A stretch of DNA of 64,000 bases, from assembly GCA_949128115.1 (NCBI GenBank), contig OX421966.1, positions 70,057,416 to 70,121,415 on the forward strand. Direction: 5' to 3'. Below are positions 53,701 through 64,000 of this stretch, one piece after another. A program made the position numbers and the translations under genes. Each line of letters opens with the position of its first letter. Position 1 is the stretch's first letter. The notes under the pieces were generated by a model, which ran no database searches, was not told the DNA's origin, and saw only the letters and a program-made list of their open reading frames with translations. This DNA is from Anaspis maculata. Lineage: Eukaryota; Arthropoda; Insecta; Coleoptera; Scraptiidae.

Positions 53701-56700
53701 TCACGTGCTATCAGCTTTTAATTGAGCTCATTCAGTCAGTTGAAGATTTGGAGATGAAGAGATATTGAGATTTTGATGGAATTTCATTAAATGCTTGTCC
53801 ACCTTGTTTCCGTTGGGATTACCCAGCTCCAGCTAACATCACCGCAGTTATGGCTGAAGTTTTAGCTAGATTAGCTGTAGTTCAGCTTAGCATAAGTTCA
53901 GATTAGCTTTGTGTAGTTCAGATTATCAAAGTTCAATTCTATCTGTTGGTATCTTTTCCATTTTTAGCACAAGTTCTTGTTTGGATTACTTCTTTCTCCA
54001 TCTGTTGCTATAATCCAGTTTTGCTTAGATGTAGCTGAAAATATTCCAATGTCAGCTCAAGTTAGCACAGATCCAGTCCGGATTAGCTCTAATTCTGATT
54101 GGCTTGGACTCATATGAGCTGTAGTTCAGCTGAGTTCCATCAGCTGAAATTATTCCATTCATAGGTGAAGTTGCACGAAGCTCCAATATTGATTAGCAGT
54201 AGCTTAGTTCAGCTTCAGTTCAGACTAGCTCTAGTTCAGATTATCTCTATTTCTTTTCTTTTGATGTCTCGTTTGTTGTCATACCTGAGTTTGGCTCAGC
54301 TCTAGCTGTAACCCTACGCTAGAGCTAGTTAGTCAAGTCTAGGTGAGCTTTCGTCCAGATTAGCTCTAATTTAGATAAGCACCAGTTAATCTTAGATCAG
54401 CTGTAGTTCAGATTAGATCTCATTTAGGTAGATTAGCTCAAGCTAGGTCACAGCTAGTTTAGATTAGCTCAAGTTCAAATTCTCTCCAGTTAAGATTAGT
54501 TCCAGGTGAGATTAGTTCCAGCTAGGATCAGCTTTAGTTTAGATTATCCCTAGTGCAAATCAGCACTAGCTTAGATCGGCTTCAGTTCAGATCGGTTTCA
54601 GTTCAGAAAGGTCAGCTTTAACCAAATGAACTCAATTTTAGCTCAAGGTAAGATCGGATCTAGTTCAGATTAACTGGCTTAGGTTTAGATAAGCTAGAGT
54701 TTAGCTGAGCTCCAGCTTAAACTATCTCAGTTATCGATCATTGTAAAAAGCTCGACTATTGATTAGCTATAGTCCCAGATTAATTTCAGTTTTGGATAGC
54801 TTCAGATCACAGACTCATCACTACTTCCAGTTCTGATTAAGTAGGGCTCTAGTTGAGGCCAGCTTTAGCTTAAGTACTTAACCTCAATCCAACTCAAGTT
54901 AGCACAAACTTAGTTCATATTGTCTCCAAGTTATAATAACCTCTGGTTCAGATCCAAATTAGCATCAATTGAGGTCAGCTCTATCAAAAATGATCTCAGT
55001 TCTAGCTAAAGGTTGCATATATCTAGTGTAGATCAGCTCTAATTCTAATTCTTATAATTTCAGATAAGCTCTAGTTTGGCTAAGCTTTAGCTAAACTTAT
55101 CTCAGTTATAGTTTGAGTTCACGTAGCTTCAGTAGTGATTAACTCTACTTCAGCTCAGTTTCAGTGAGATTTGGTTCAGATCAGATCAACTCCAAGTATT
55201 TATTGAAATTTATTTTTATATCTGAGTTTGACTAACTTCTAGCCATAATTACCTAGTTCAAGTTGGCACATATTCAGCTTAGATAAGACAAAATGTGAAT
55301 TAGCACCAATTCAGATCAGATCTAGTTTAGCTAAGCTCAAGCTGGAACTATCTCAACTTTAAGCTCAAATAAGCTCAACTTCAGATAAGGTTTAGTTTAT
55401 ATTGATTCTATCTAGTCAAGACTAGCTCTCGATAACATTATCTGTATTTCAAATTATTTGCAGTTCAGGTCGGCTTAAGTTCAGACAATTTCAAGTTCAG
55501 ATCAGCTCTACTTGAGATAAGCTCAAATTTAGCTGTAGCTATGTAAATGCTGGCTCAAGTTGACACAGTTCTAGTTCAGATTAGTGCTTCTTGCGATATC
55601 TCACTATAATCTAGTGTGGCTCAGATAAAGCAAAGAAAATTCCAATCCCAATTCAAGTTAGCACAGATCTAGTTCTTACTATCTGTAGTTGAGAGTGAGC
55701 TCTGATTTAGAAAAGCTCTAGTTTGGGTGAGCTTTGGCTAAAATGACCTTAGTTCAAGCTAGCACAGGTCAAGTATGAGTTAGCTTAATTTCTGGTTAAC
55801 TTGAATTTAGTTCATCCCTAGTTTAGCTATCTCGATCTTAAATTTTCTCAGTTGTAACCAGGGTTGGGTCATTACACGTAGAAAATTATTTTTCCACATC
55901 ACTGGAAATAACCACGTAGAATAATTATGTAGAATATGTAGAATATGTATATTATGTCGAAAATTCTAATTCACGTGCTATCAGCTTTTAATTGAGCTCA
56001 TTCAGTCAGTTGAAGATTTGGAGATGAAGAGATATTGAGATTTTGATGGAATTTCATTAAATGCTTGTCCACCTTGTTTCCGTTGAGATTACCCAGCTCC
56101 AGCTAACATCACCGCAGTTATGGCTGAAGTTTTAGCTAGATTAGCTGTAGTTCAGCTTAGCATCAGTTCAGATTAGCTTTATGTAGTTCAGATTATCAAA
56201 TCAGTTCAATTCTATCTGTAGGTATCTTTTTCATTTTTAGCACAAGTTCTTGTTTGGATTAGTTCTTTCTCTATCTGTTGCTATAATCCAGTTTCGCTTA
56301 GATGTAGCTGAAAATATTCCAATGTCAGCTCAAGTTAGCACAGATCCAGTCCGGATTAGCTCTAATTCTGATTGGCTTGGGTTCAGATGAGCTGTAGTTC
56401 AGCTGAGTTCCATCAGCTGAAATTATTCCATTCATAGGTGAAGTTGCACAAAGTTCCAATATTGATTAGCAGTAGCTTAGTTCAGCTTCGGTTCAGACTA
56501 GCTCTAGTTCAGATTATCTCTATTTCTTTTCATTTGATGTCTCGTTTGTTGTCATACCTGAGTTTGGCTCAGCTCTAGCTGTAACCCTACGCTAGAGCTA
56601 GTTAGTCGCGTCTAGGTGAGCTTTCGTTCAGATTAGCTCTAATTTAGATAAGCACCAGTTAATCTTAGATCAGCTGTAGTCCAGATTAGATCTCATTTAG

Positions 56701-58861
56701 GTAGATGAGCTCAAGCTAGGTCACAGCTAGTTTGGATTAGCTCAAGTTCAAATTCTCTCCAGTTAAGATTAGTTCCAGGTGAGATTAGTTCCAGCTAGGA
56801 TCAGCTTTAGTTTAGATTATCCCTAGTGCAAACCAGCACTAGCTTAGATCGGCTTCAGTTCAGATCGGTTTCAGTTCAGAAAGGTCAGCTTTAACCAAAT
56901 GAACTCAATTTTAGCTCAAGGTAAGATCGGATCTAGTTCAGATTAACTGGCTTAGGTTTAGATAAGCTAGAGTTTAGCTGAGCTCCAGCTTAAACTATCT
57001 CAGTTATCGATCATTGTAAAAAGCTCGACTATTGATTAGCCATAGTCCCAGATTAATTTCAGTTTTGGATAGCTTCAGATCACAGACTCATCACTACTTC
57101 CAGTTCTGATTAAGTAGGGCTCTAGTTGAGGCCAGCTTTAGCTTAAGTACTTAACCTCAATCCAACTCAAGTTAGCACAAACTTAGTTCATATTGTCCCC
57201 AAGTTATATTAAGCTCTGGTTCAGATCCAAATTAGCATCAATTGAGGTCAGCTCTATCAAAAATGATCTCAGTTCTAGCTAAAGGTTGCATATATCTAGT
57301 GTAGATCAGCTCTAATTCTAATTCTTATAATTTCAGATAAGCTCTAGTTTGGCTAAGCTTTAGCTAAACTTATCGCAGTTATAGTTTGAGTTTACGTAGC
57401 TTCAGTAGTGATTAACTCTACTTTAGCTAAGTTTTAGTGAGATTTGGTTCAGATCAGATCAACTCCAAGTATTTATTGAAATTTATTTTTATATCTGAGT
57501 TTGACTAACTTCCAGCCATAATTACCTAGTTCAAGTTGGCACATATTCAGCTTAGATAAGACAAAATGTGAATTAGCACCAATTCAGATCAGATCTAGTT
57601 TAGCTAAGCTCAAGCTGGAATTATCTCAACTCCAAGCTCAAATAAGCTCAACTTCAGATAAGGTTTAGTTTATATTGATTCTATCTAGTCAAGACTAGCT
57701 CTCGATAACATTATCTGTATTTCAAATTATTTGCAGTTCAGGTCGGCTTAAGTTTAGACAATTTCAAGTTCAGATCAGCTCTACTTGAGATAAGCTCAAA
57801 TTTAGCTGTAGCTATGTAAATGCTGGCTCAAGTTGACACAGTTCTAGTTCAGAATAGTGCTTCTTGCGATATCTCACTATAATCTAGTTTGGCTCAGATG
57901 AAGCAAAAAAAATTCCAATCTCAATTTAAGTTTGCACAGATCTAGTTCATACTATCTGTAGTTGAGAGTAAGCTCTGGTTCAGAAAAGCTCTAGTTTGGG
58001 TGAGCTTTGGCTAAAATGACCTTAGTTCAAGCTAGCACAGGTCCAGTTTGAGTTAGCTTAATTTCTGGTTGACTTAAATTTAGTTCACCCCTAGTTCAGC
58101 TTTCTCGATCTAAAACTTTCTCAGTTGTAACTCAAGTTAACAGAGCTCCAATAGTGATAAGCTCAAGTTAAGTTCAAGTTCAGATGGGCTCTAGTTTGGG
58201 TAATCTTTATTTTTTCTTTAGATTAGCGTAGATCGGCTGTAGCTCAGACTAGATCTAGTTCAACTGAGTTCTAGCCTTTGGAATGATCTCATTCCTAGCT
58301 CAAGTTAGCACAAATCAAGTTTGGATTAACTAGATTTCAGTTGGCTCCGATCCAGATTAGGTCGACTTTAAATTGTTTTGAGTTGAGATCAGCTCTGGCT
58401 ATGATTGTATCTAGTTATGATCAGCTTGCCAAGTTCAGATTACTTTTGATTCAGATAAGCACTAGTTCAGAATGTTCAGATGATCTCAAGTTCAGCTCAG
58501 ATCCAGCTGCAATTATTTTAGCTCAAGGTAGCACAGTTCCGGTTCAGACTGATTCTTGTTCCTATCTGTTGCTCATCTAGTTTGGCTCAGTTGTAGCTGA
58601 AATTATTTCTATTCCAACTCATGTCAGCACAGATCTAGTTTATGATATGTCTAGTTGGAATTGAGCTGTGGCTTAGATTAGCTCTAGTTTAGGTCAGCTT
58701 TTAAGCCGAAAGGACCAATATAGCTGAGGCAAGCAATTGGTTCAAATTAGTTCTAGCTCTGATTATCTTATTCAAAGAAAAGCTTTGGTTCAGCTTAACT
58801 CTAGCTGAAATTATCCGAGTTCTAGGTCAAGTTTACAAAACTCTTTTAGTGATCAGTTCTT

Positions 58862-59000
58862 GGGCCCGTTTCATTAAAGTACATACCTACAATGGAAAAT
58901 TTACAAGAGTGTAGCCTTGGTAACTCATTGTTGCAACAATGGGTCGTCAAGGTTATACATTTGCAAAATAGGATATCATGTAGTTTTATGAAACGGGCCC
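58862..59000. mobile_element. Short MITE with GGGCCCGTTTCAT ends
   Basis: GGGCCCGTTTCAT at the left and ATGAAACGGGCCC at the right form perfect 13-bp inverted repeats around 113 bp of unrelated sequence. It interrupts the satellite. No clear target duplication was identified, so the superfamily is left open. Confidence 0.7.
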
Positions 59001-60120
59001 ATCCATGGTTCAGTTTAGCTGCAGTTTAGATCAGTGCTAGTTCAAACTATCTCTCTTCCTCCTCAACTTTTATTATAGTTCAGTTTCAGTCAGCTCCAGC
59101 TGTATTAACCCAGCCTAATAAGTTAGTACAGGTCCAGTTTAGGTAAGCTCTGATTGAGTTTAGCTGTAATTCAGATTAGCTTCAAGTTAGGTTAACTAAA
59201 GCTTAGATTAGCACTCATTAGTTAAGCTGAGTTGTATCTGAAATTTTCTCATTCTTAGCTCAAGTCAGTGCAGATCTAGCTCAAATTATCTCTAATGCAG
59301 GTTAGCTGTAGTTCAACTGAATTCAGGCTGGGGGTATCTCAATTTTAGCTTAAGCTGACAAAGTTTAAGCTATCCTTAGCTCTAAATTTAGTATGGGTTA
59401 GGCTAGCTCAGGTTCGGTATATATCAGCTCTATTTCTTCACATTCATTTATATACTCTCGTTTGACTGAGTTCCAGCAGAAATTATTTCAACTTTATCCA
59501 GCTAAAGTTGGCACAAGTCTAGCTTAGGCTAGCTCCGATTTGGATTAGCTTCAATTTAGATAATCTCCAGTTCGGATCAGCTCTGGTTTCTTAGATTAGC
59601 TGTAGTTCAGATTAGATCTAGATGAACTCAGCTCCAGCTCATTCAGCTTATTCAGCTCACATTACCTGAATTCGAGCTAGAGTAAGGACAGATCTGATAT
59701 GAATTAGCTCCAGTAGGGATGAGCTTTATCTTAGATAATCTTGAGTTAGGCTTATCCCTACCTAAAAGTGTCATAGTTCAAACCCAAGCTGTATAGTTAT
59801 TATGATCCTCAGTTCAAAACACTTATTATTAAGATTATTTGTAGCGAGATCTGTGGATGAGCTCAGCTTTATCTTGCTAAGATCAGCTTAATTTTTTTTG
59901 TGATCACAACATCTTTCATTTTTTGATAATTCGATAAGAGCTGAAAATGATGTAATTAAGCTTTTTAGCTGTGATTAAGTATGTGAATTCTGCCTCAAGG
60001 TGGCACACTTTTAGTTTGAATTAGTCCTTTTTGCCATATTTCGCTATAATCTAAATACGTAGTTTGGCTTGAGTATAGCTAAACATTTTTTAATTCGAAC
60101 TCGAGTTTGCCTGGGTCTAG

Positions 60121-60937
60121 TTTATACAGGGTGATTTTTTGAAAAGGACTCACCCCGGAACTTCCACTGCCATTTTTTTTCCCAGGAAAACGCTGAAACA
60201 GTTCGATTGTTATTTCGAGGGGGACATCTAGGACACACATTGTCAAATTTTTATCTTCAACCCCTTGCCCTTCGCCCTCACCCTACCTTACTTAAGAATT
60301 TCAAATAGCACTTCCTATGTTGTGATACATCAAATTGGAGGCATAAAGTTCTCTTTCTTTCAAACATACTTTGAATTCTCTTGAACCACTCCAAACCCTT
60401 CTCAAAAATTTTTGATTGACAAATATAAAGGGAAGGTTTCCACCTATCAACTGCCGATCCTTGAGGAATAGATTTTCAATCAAAAACAGGTTGCTTCTTA
60501 TTTCGAAGGAGACATCTAAGACACATATTGCAGAATTTTTATGTTCAACCCTTTCATCTCCCAATCGAGGGAGTTCTTGAAAAGGGTTAGAGGGTGGTTT
60601 AGAAAACTTGAAACTATTTTTTACAGAAGGAGAATTCTGGTACCTTCAGTCTGATGTATCACAAGATAAATGTTGCTATTTGAAATTTGAAAGTAGGGGA
60701 GGCGATTGAAGATGGAAATTTGGCGATACCTGTCTTAGATGCCTCATTCGAAATAAAAATCGACTCGTTTTCGCTGGAAAATCTATTTTCCAAGACCTGT
60801 GGAGGTGCTTCAAGTCATTTTCAGCACGTCAAATTTGACTTGAGTTCTGACAATTCACCTATCAATTCCAATGCTGATTCACCTGACTCTATTGTTTTGA
60901 AAAGTCAATCCATCTGACAGTTGTTATTTCAACCTGT
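60121..60937. repeat. ACAGGGTG-type repeat cluster
   Basis: Starting at ATACAGGGTGATTTT (about 60124) there are direct and inverted copies of a GACATCTAGGACACA-containing module at about 60221, 60509 and (inverted) 60740. Short frames at 60301-60564 (minus) and 60687-60917 (plus) are inverted copies of each other and so encode similar peptides; this is a result of the inverted repeat. Confidence 0.55.
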
Positions 60938-61370
60938 CAAGTTTGACCAAATTTCACAACTCACCTGTCAATTCTTGGAACAATTCACCTGCAAACTTTG
61001 ATTCAGTTGGTCGATCTGCCAGTGGGACCTTAAACCAGTCAAATTTGATCATGTTTCACAATTCACCTTTCGATTTTTGGAACAATGCACCTGCAAATTT
61101 TGATTCAGTTGGTCGATCTGTCTGTGGAACTTTCAACCAGTCAAATTTGATCAAGTTTAACCATTTACCTGTCAATTCTTGAAAAAATTCACCTGCATAT
61201 TCTGAGTTAGTTGCTTGATCTGCCAGTTGAACTTTTAACCTTTCAAGTTTGATGAAGATTCACGATTCACCTGTCAATTCTTGAAACAATTCATCTGCAA
61301 ATTTTGATTCGGTTGCTCGATCTGCCAGTTGAACTTCCAACATGTCAAATTTGGTTCACTCTGATACTTG
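60938..61370 (+). repeat. Tandem repeat of about 102 bp, four copies
   Basis: Landmarks such as TTGATTCAGTTGGTCGATCT recur at about 60998, 61100, 61201 and 61304. Units also share CACCTGTCAATTCTTGGAAC-like words. Copies differ by 10-20 percent. An open frame at 60943-61182 reflects the repeat only. Confidence 0.8.
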
Positions 61371-61433
61371 ACTTCATAGTTCTTATGACAATTCATTCCT
61401 TTACCAATGTACGTGAGAAATTTATCATTACTG

Positions 61434-63068
61434 GACAGGGAGCTGGTGTCTCAAAATTTTCGTCATAAGGTACATGATTTTAACCCTGTAGGTCTAATGT
61501 GCGTTGATAAGGTTGTTGAAAATTACTTTGTCTTACATGTCAGACCGGGGGCTTCAAGCTGGTAGAGGGTTATCAATTTTCGAAAAATGTCAAAAATTTT
61601 ACGTCATAAGGTACATGATTGAAACCAACGAGCTTTTGTGTGGAAACATCCCCTTAATCAAAATTCGGGTCACAAGACAAAATTTTGGGGGGCTCTCGGT
61701 CCATAAGACAGGTTTGAAATTTTCAAAAAGTGCCAAATTTAACCTCCTGGAAACTCCCATTCAAAAAATCTCAGGAATGAGAAGCGATTCTTACATAATT
61801 TTTTATGCAGGTTCCGAATCTGTCTACAAAATTTTCGATGTATCAAAGCGATTTGATACATCGCTTACAGGGTGCAACATCGGAAAATTTTTCTCAAACC
61901 GTACACCCTGTATTTTAACATGAAAAAAGATTCCGTCTCTCATCATGATAACAAGAATATATCACACTTAGTGGTTTGTCAAAAAAACATCTGAATTTTT
62001 TTATAAATGTTGGTCTTTTTTTGAAAATTTCAAACTTGTCTTATGGACCGAAAGCCCCAAAAAATTTTGTCTTACGATCAGGTTTCCGATCAAGGGGATA
62101 TTCCCACATAAAATTCAGTTGGTTCCATTCATGTACCTTATGACATAAATTTTTTGCCGTTTTTTTCGAAAATTGACAAGCTCATACCAGCCTAAAGTTC
62201 CCGGTCTGACATGTGAGAGAAAGCAATTCTCGACAACCTTATCAACGCACATTAGACCTACATGGTTGAAATTATGTACAGGGTGTTCACGATGAAGTTC
62301 ACCCCCCCCTCTGGAAGATTCCCCTTAGAGATATTTTGACAAACTAAAAACTTTTTTCAACAATTTTTCCCAGGGATTTTGAATCGATCGTCTAAAAGTT
62401 TTCAATTGGTACCGTATACAGGGTGTGACATGTAACTTTTTTTATTTCAAATGCAACACCCTATATTTTATTACGTCATTTGATGAAGCCTTTCTTTCTG
62501 ATTACAAATATATATGACACTTATGATTTATTCTGCCAAGTAAGTTGTCGAGAAAATAATGAAATAGGTAGTCAAATAGTTTTGTTTCGCGGCAAGATGG
62601 CTTTGGTTTCTACAGTTCACTTAAAAATAATTATTCTCGCAGCATTTCATTTGCAGAATTCAACTCTGCATGAATAAATGGTCCATTCGTTCCTAATACA
62701 GGGTGTCGCGTAATTTTTAATTTTTAATTCATTTGACTACCTATTTTATAATTTTTTTGACAGCTTCCTTGTCGAAGTAAATCATAAATGTTATATATTT
62801 TTGTAATCAGAAAGAAAGGCTTCATCAAATGACGTGATAAAATATAGGATGTTGCATTTGAAATAAAAAAGTTACATGTCACACTCTGTATACGGTACCA
62901 ATTGAAAACTTTTAGACTATCGATTCAAGATCCCTGGGAAAAATTGTTGAGAAAAAGTTTCTAGTTTTTGGAAATATCTCAAAGGGGAATCTCCTAGAGG
63001 GGGAGGGATTTCATCGTGAACAGCCTGTACCTTTATGACGTAAGTTTTGAGGCACCAGCTCCTTGTCC
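61434..63068. repeat. Compound nested foldback, 1.6 kb
   Basis: Outer arms (GGACAGGGAGCTGGTG at 61434 and its complement to 63068) enclose two further foldbacks side by side: about 61471-62280, with arms of roughly 280 bp including GGTCTAATGTGCGTTGATAA, and about 62278-63030, with arms of roughly 310 bp and two ACAGGGTG words in its left arm. A shorter ACAGGGTG pair sits at the apex of the first (about 61866-61912). Frames such as 61504-61923 lie in the arms and are not genes. Confidence 0.8.
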
Positions 63069-64000
63069 ATACGCTATTTTCTTCAAATTTTTTGAAAATG
63101 TAGAGGTATCAACGGTTTGATGGAAGAACAGCTGGAGTCCTCGACTTCAAGCTGAATTTCGCCCCGTCGGTCGTTAGGCAATGAAGTTCACTTAATATTA
63201 TTATTTCGTTGAAACGACCAAGAGGCCAAAGCCCAATTGAAGATCGAGTGTTGGAAAAAGCCCTGTATATGGAGGCAGGGGTGCAAAACAGGATATCGAC
63301 GTCACCCTCAATCAATCTGTGGTTTGAGTAGATTCTGCCAGTAGAAGAAGCTTGCAAAAGATTTCTTCTGGCAAAAGGAGGTGGAAATGAACTTCCCGAT
63401 CTGAGTACAGTGTACACGAAAATCGATCATCCCCAGGATTTCAGGGCAGTCAACCTCCAAAAATTCATCCCTGCACGGGGATATATTTTTTTTTCGAAAA
63501 ATTTCGACTAATATCGAAAGTAGATTGGATTTGGCGTCGTGTAGACCCAATTTCAAAATCGACACGGTTCCAATTTTCGGCGATAATTTTTTCAAAATGA
63601 AATTTGCACGTTCCGTGTATTTGACAAAACTGCAGTGCAAACCTCGACATGCGGGTGAGCCCCACGAAATATGCCTTTCAGGTGCAAACATGCTGTTGAT
63701 GAAAGTTGGAGAAAAGATTGAATAATTTTTTAAGGAAAATTTCCAGAAACGGACCCACGTTTTTTGAGCTTTCCTCTCTGAAAAAACTGCAAATTTTTTA
63801 ACCCATGAACAGATTTTCACCATTTTGTTTTTCAAGAGGAGGTAACCGGTTATTGAACATTTTCCAACAGTTTTTTTTTCCAATTTCCCGAAGAATTTTC
63901 TGTTGAAAATGTAAAATCGGCCTGGGTTATCGAGACCGGACTTAGATGATGGAGCTCAAAAAGCCTCATTGACGATTTTTACGATAAGGCGATTTGAAAA
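63069..64000. other. Unassigned DNA at the right edge
   Basis: A minus-strand frame of 191 codons (63308-63883) is the longest here but has no recognisable domain and overlaps another frame on the same strand. I leave it uncalled. Confidence 0.3.

Larger units (their letters stand above)
47709..60120. repeat. AGCTC/AGTTCAGATT satellite, 12.4 kb
   Basis: The tract is built from degenerate units near AGCTCTAGTTCAGATT, 12-17 bp long, with other pieces mixed in. A higher-order structure is clear from repeated landmarks: units start at 47775, 50794, 53819 and 56089, giving lengths of 3019, 3025 and 2270 bp, with the fourth decaying after about 58128. Units three and four share a deletion of about 755 bp. 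After 58.1 kb only the short unit persists. No frame longer than chance is present and no gene is supported. A MITE is inserted at 58862-59000. Confidence 0.9.

Noticed and set aside
60301..60917. Two related small genes on opposite strands
   Set aside because: Their similarity comes from an inverted repeat, not from two protein-coding genes.
63308..63883. A 191-codon gene at the right edge
   Set aside because: No domain is recognised, another frame overlaps it on the same strand, and there is no supporting splice or promoter evidence.

Overview
This window looks like gene-poor, transposon-saturated chromosomal DNA from an arthropod, most likely an insect. The case rests on an errantivirus-type (insect endogenous retrovirus) pol-env pair, Penelope-like elements, several LTR and non-LTR retrotransposons, hAT and Harbinger-type DNA elements with recognisable target-site duplications, tRNA-derived SINE sequence and long satellite arrays. 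No intact host gene could be supported. I cannot name the species from sequence alone.

Layout. 1-2.6 kb: a decayed minus-strand Ty3/Gypsy element (gag, protease, RT) running off the left edge, with a tRNA primer-binding-like site and probable LTR. 3.1-7.7 kb: one Penelope-like element (RT plus GIY-YIG endonuclease) bounded by a 12-bp duplication and split by a 1.55-kb hAT element with an 8-bp duplication. 7.8-10.5 kb: a Harbinger-type MITE and unassigned, partly GC-rich DNA. 10.5-16.5 kb: the 3' end of a plus-strand Ty3/Gypsy element, then a minus-strand errantivirus (RT, RNase H, integrase, envelope). The errantivirus Pol carries a TARG1/OARD1-like macrodomain between RNase H and integrase, the most unusual feature in the window. 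17.2-31.6 kb: degenerate arrays of a GATTTC-type short repeat, first in one orientation and then in the other, broken by nested inserts: inverted-repeat (foldback) elements, a truncated Penelope copy, a probable solo LTR holding a 2.1-kb hAT element, a retrocopy of a host mRNA, and LINE tails. 33.3-35.3 kb: two foldbacks and a SINE. 35.5-37.4 kb: a satellite whose 105-bp monomer is 35 codons of a reverse transcriptase. 40.6-44.5 kb: a MULE/ZSWIM-like transposase remnant next to a hammerhead-like core, a foldback with a second hammerhead-like motif at its apex and a hAT element inside it, and a Gypsy integrase scrap. 44.6-46.9 kb: a LINE with a long open RT frame. 47.7-60.1 kb: a 12-kb AGCTC/AGTTCAGATT-type satellite with higher-order units of 3.02 and 2.27 kb. 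60.1-63.1 kb: ACAGGGTG-marked foldbacks nested in each other, plus a 102-bp tandem repeat.

How it fits together. The organisation is one of repeated insertion into satellite-like DNA. Nesting gives a relative order: short-repeat array first, then foldback or LTR, then hAT or Penelope, and sometimes a further foldback. Most coding units are dead. The best preserved are the errantivirus envelope and second Pol frame and the LINE RT. All coordinates were read by eye; boundaries without a target-site duplication are approximate.
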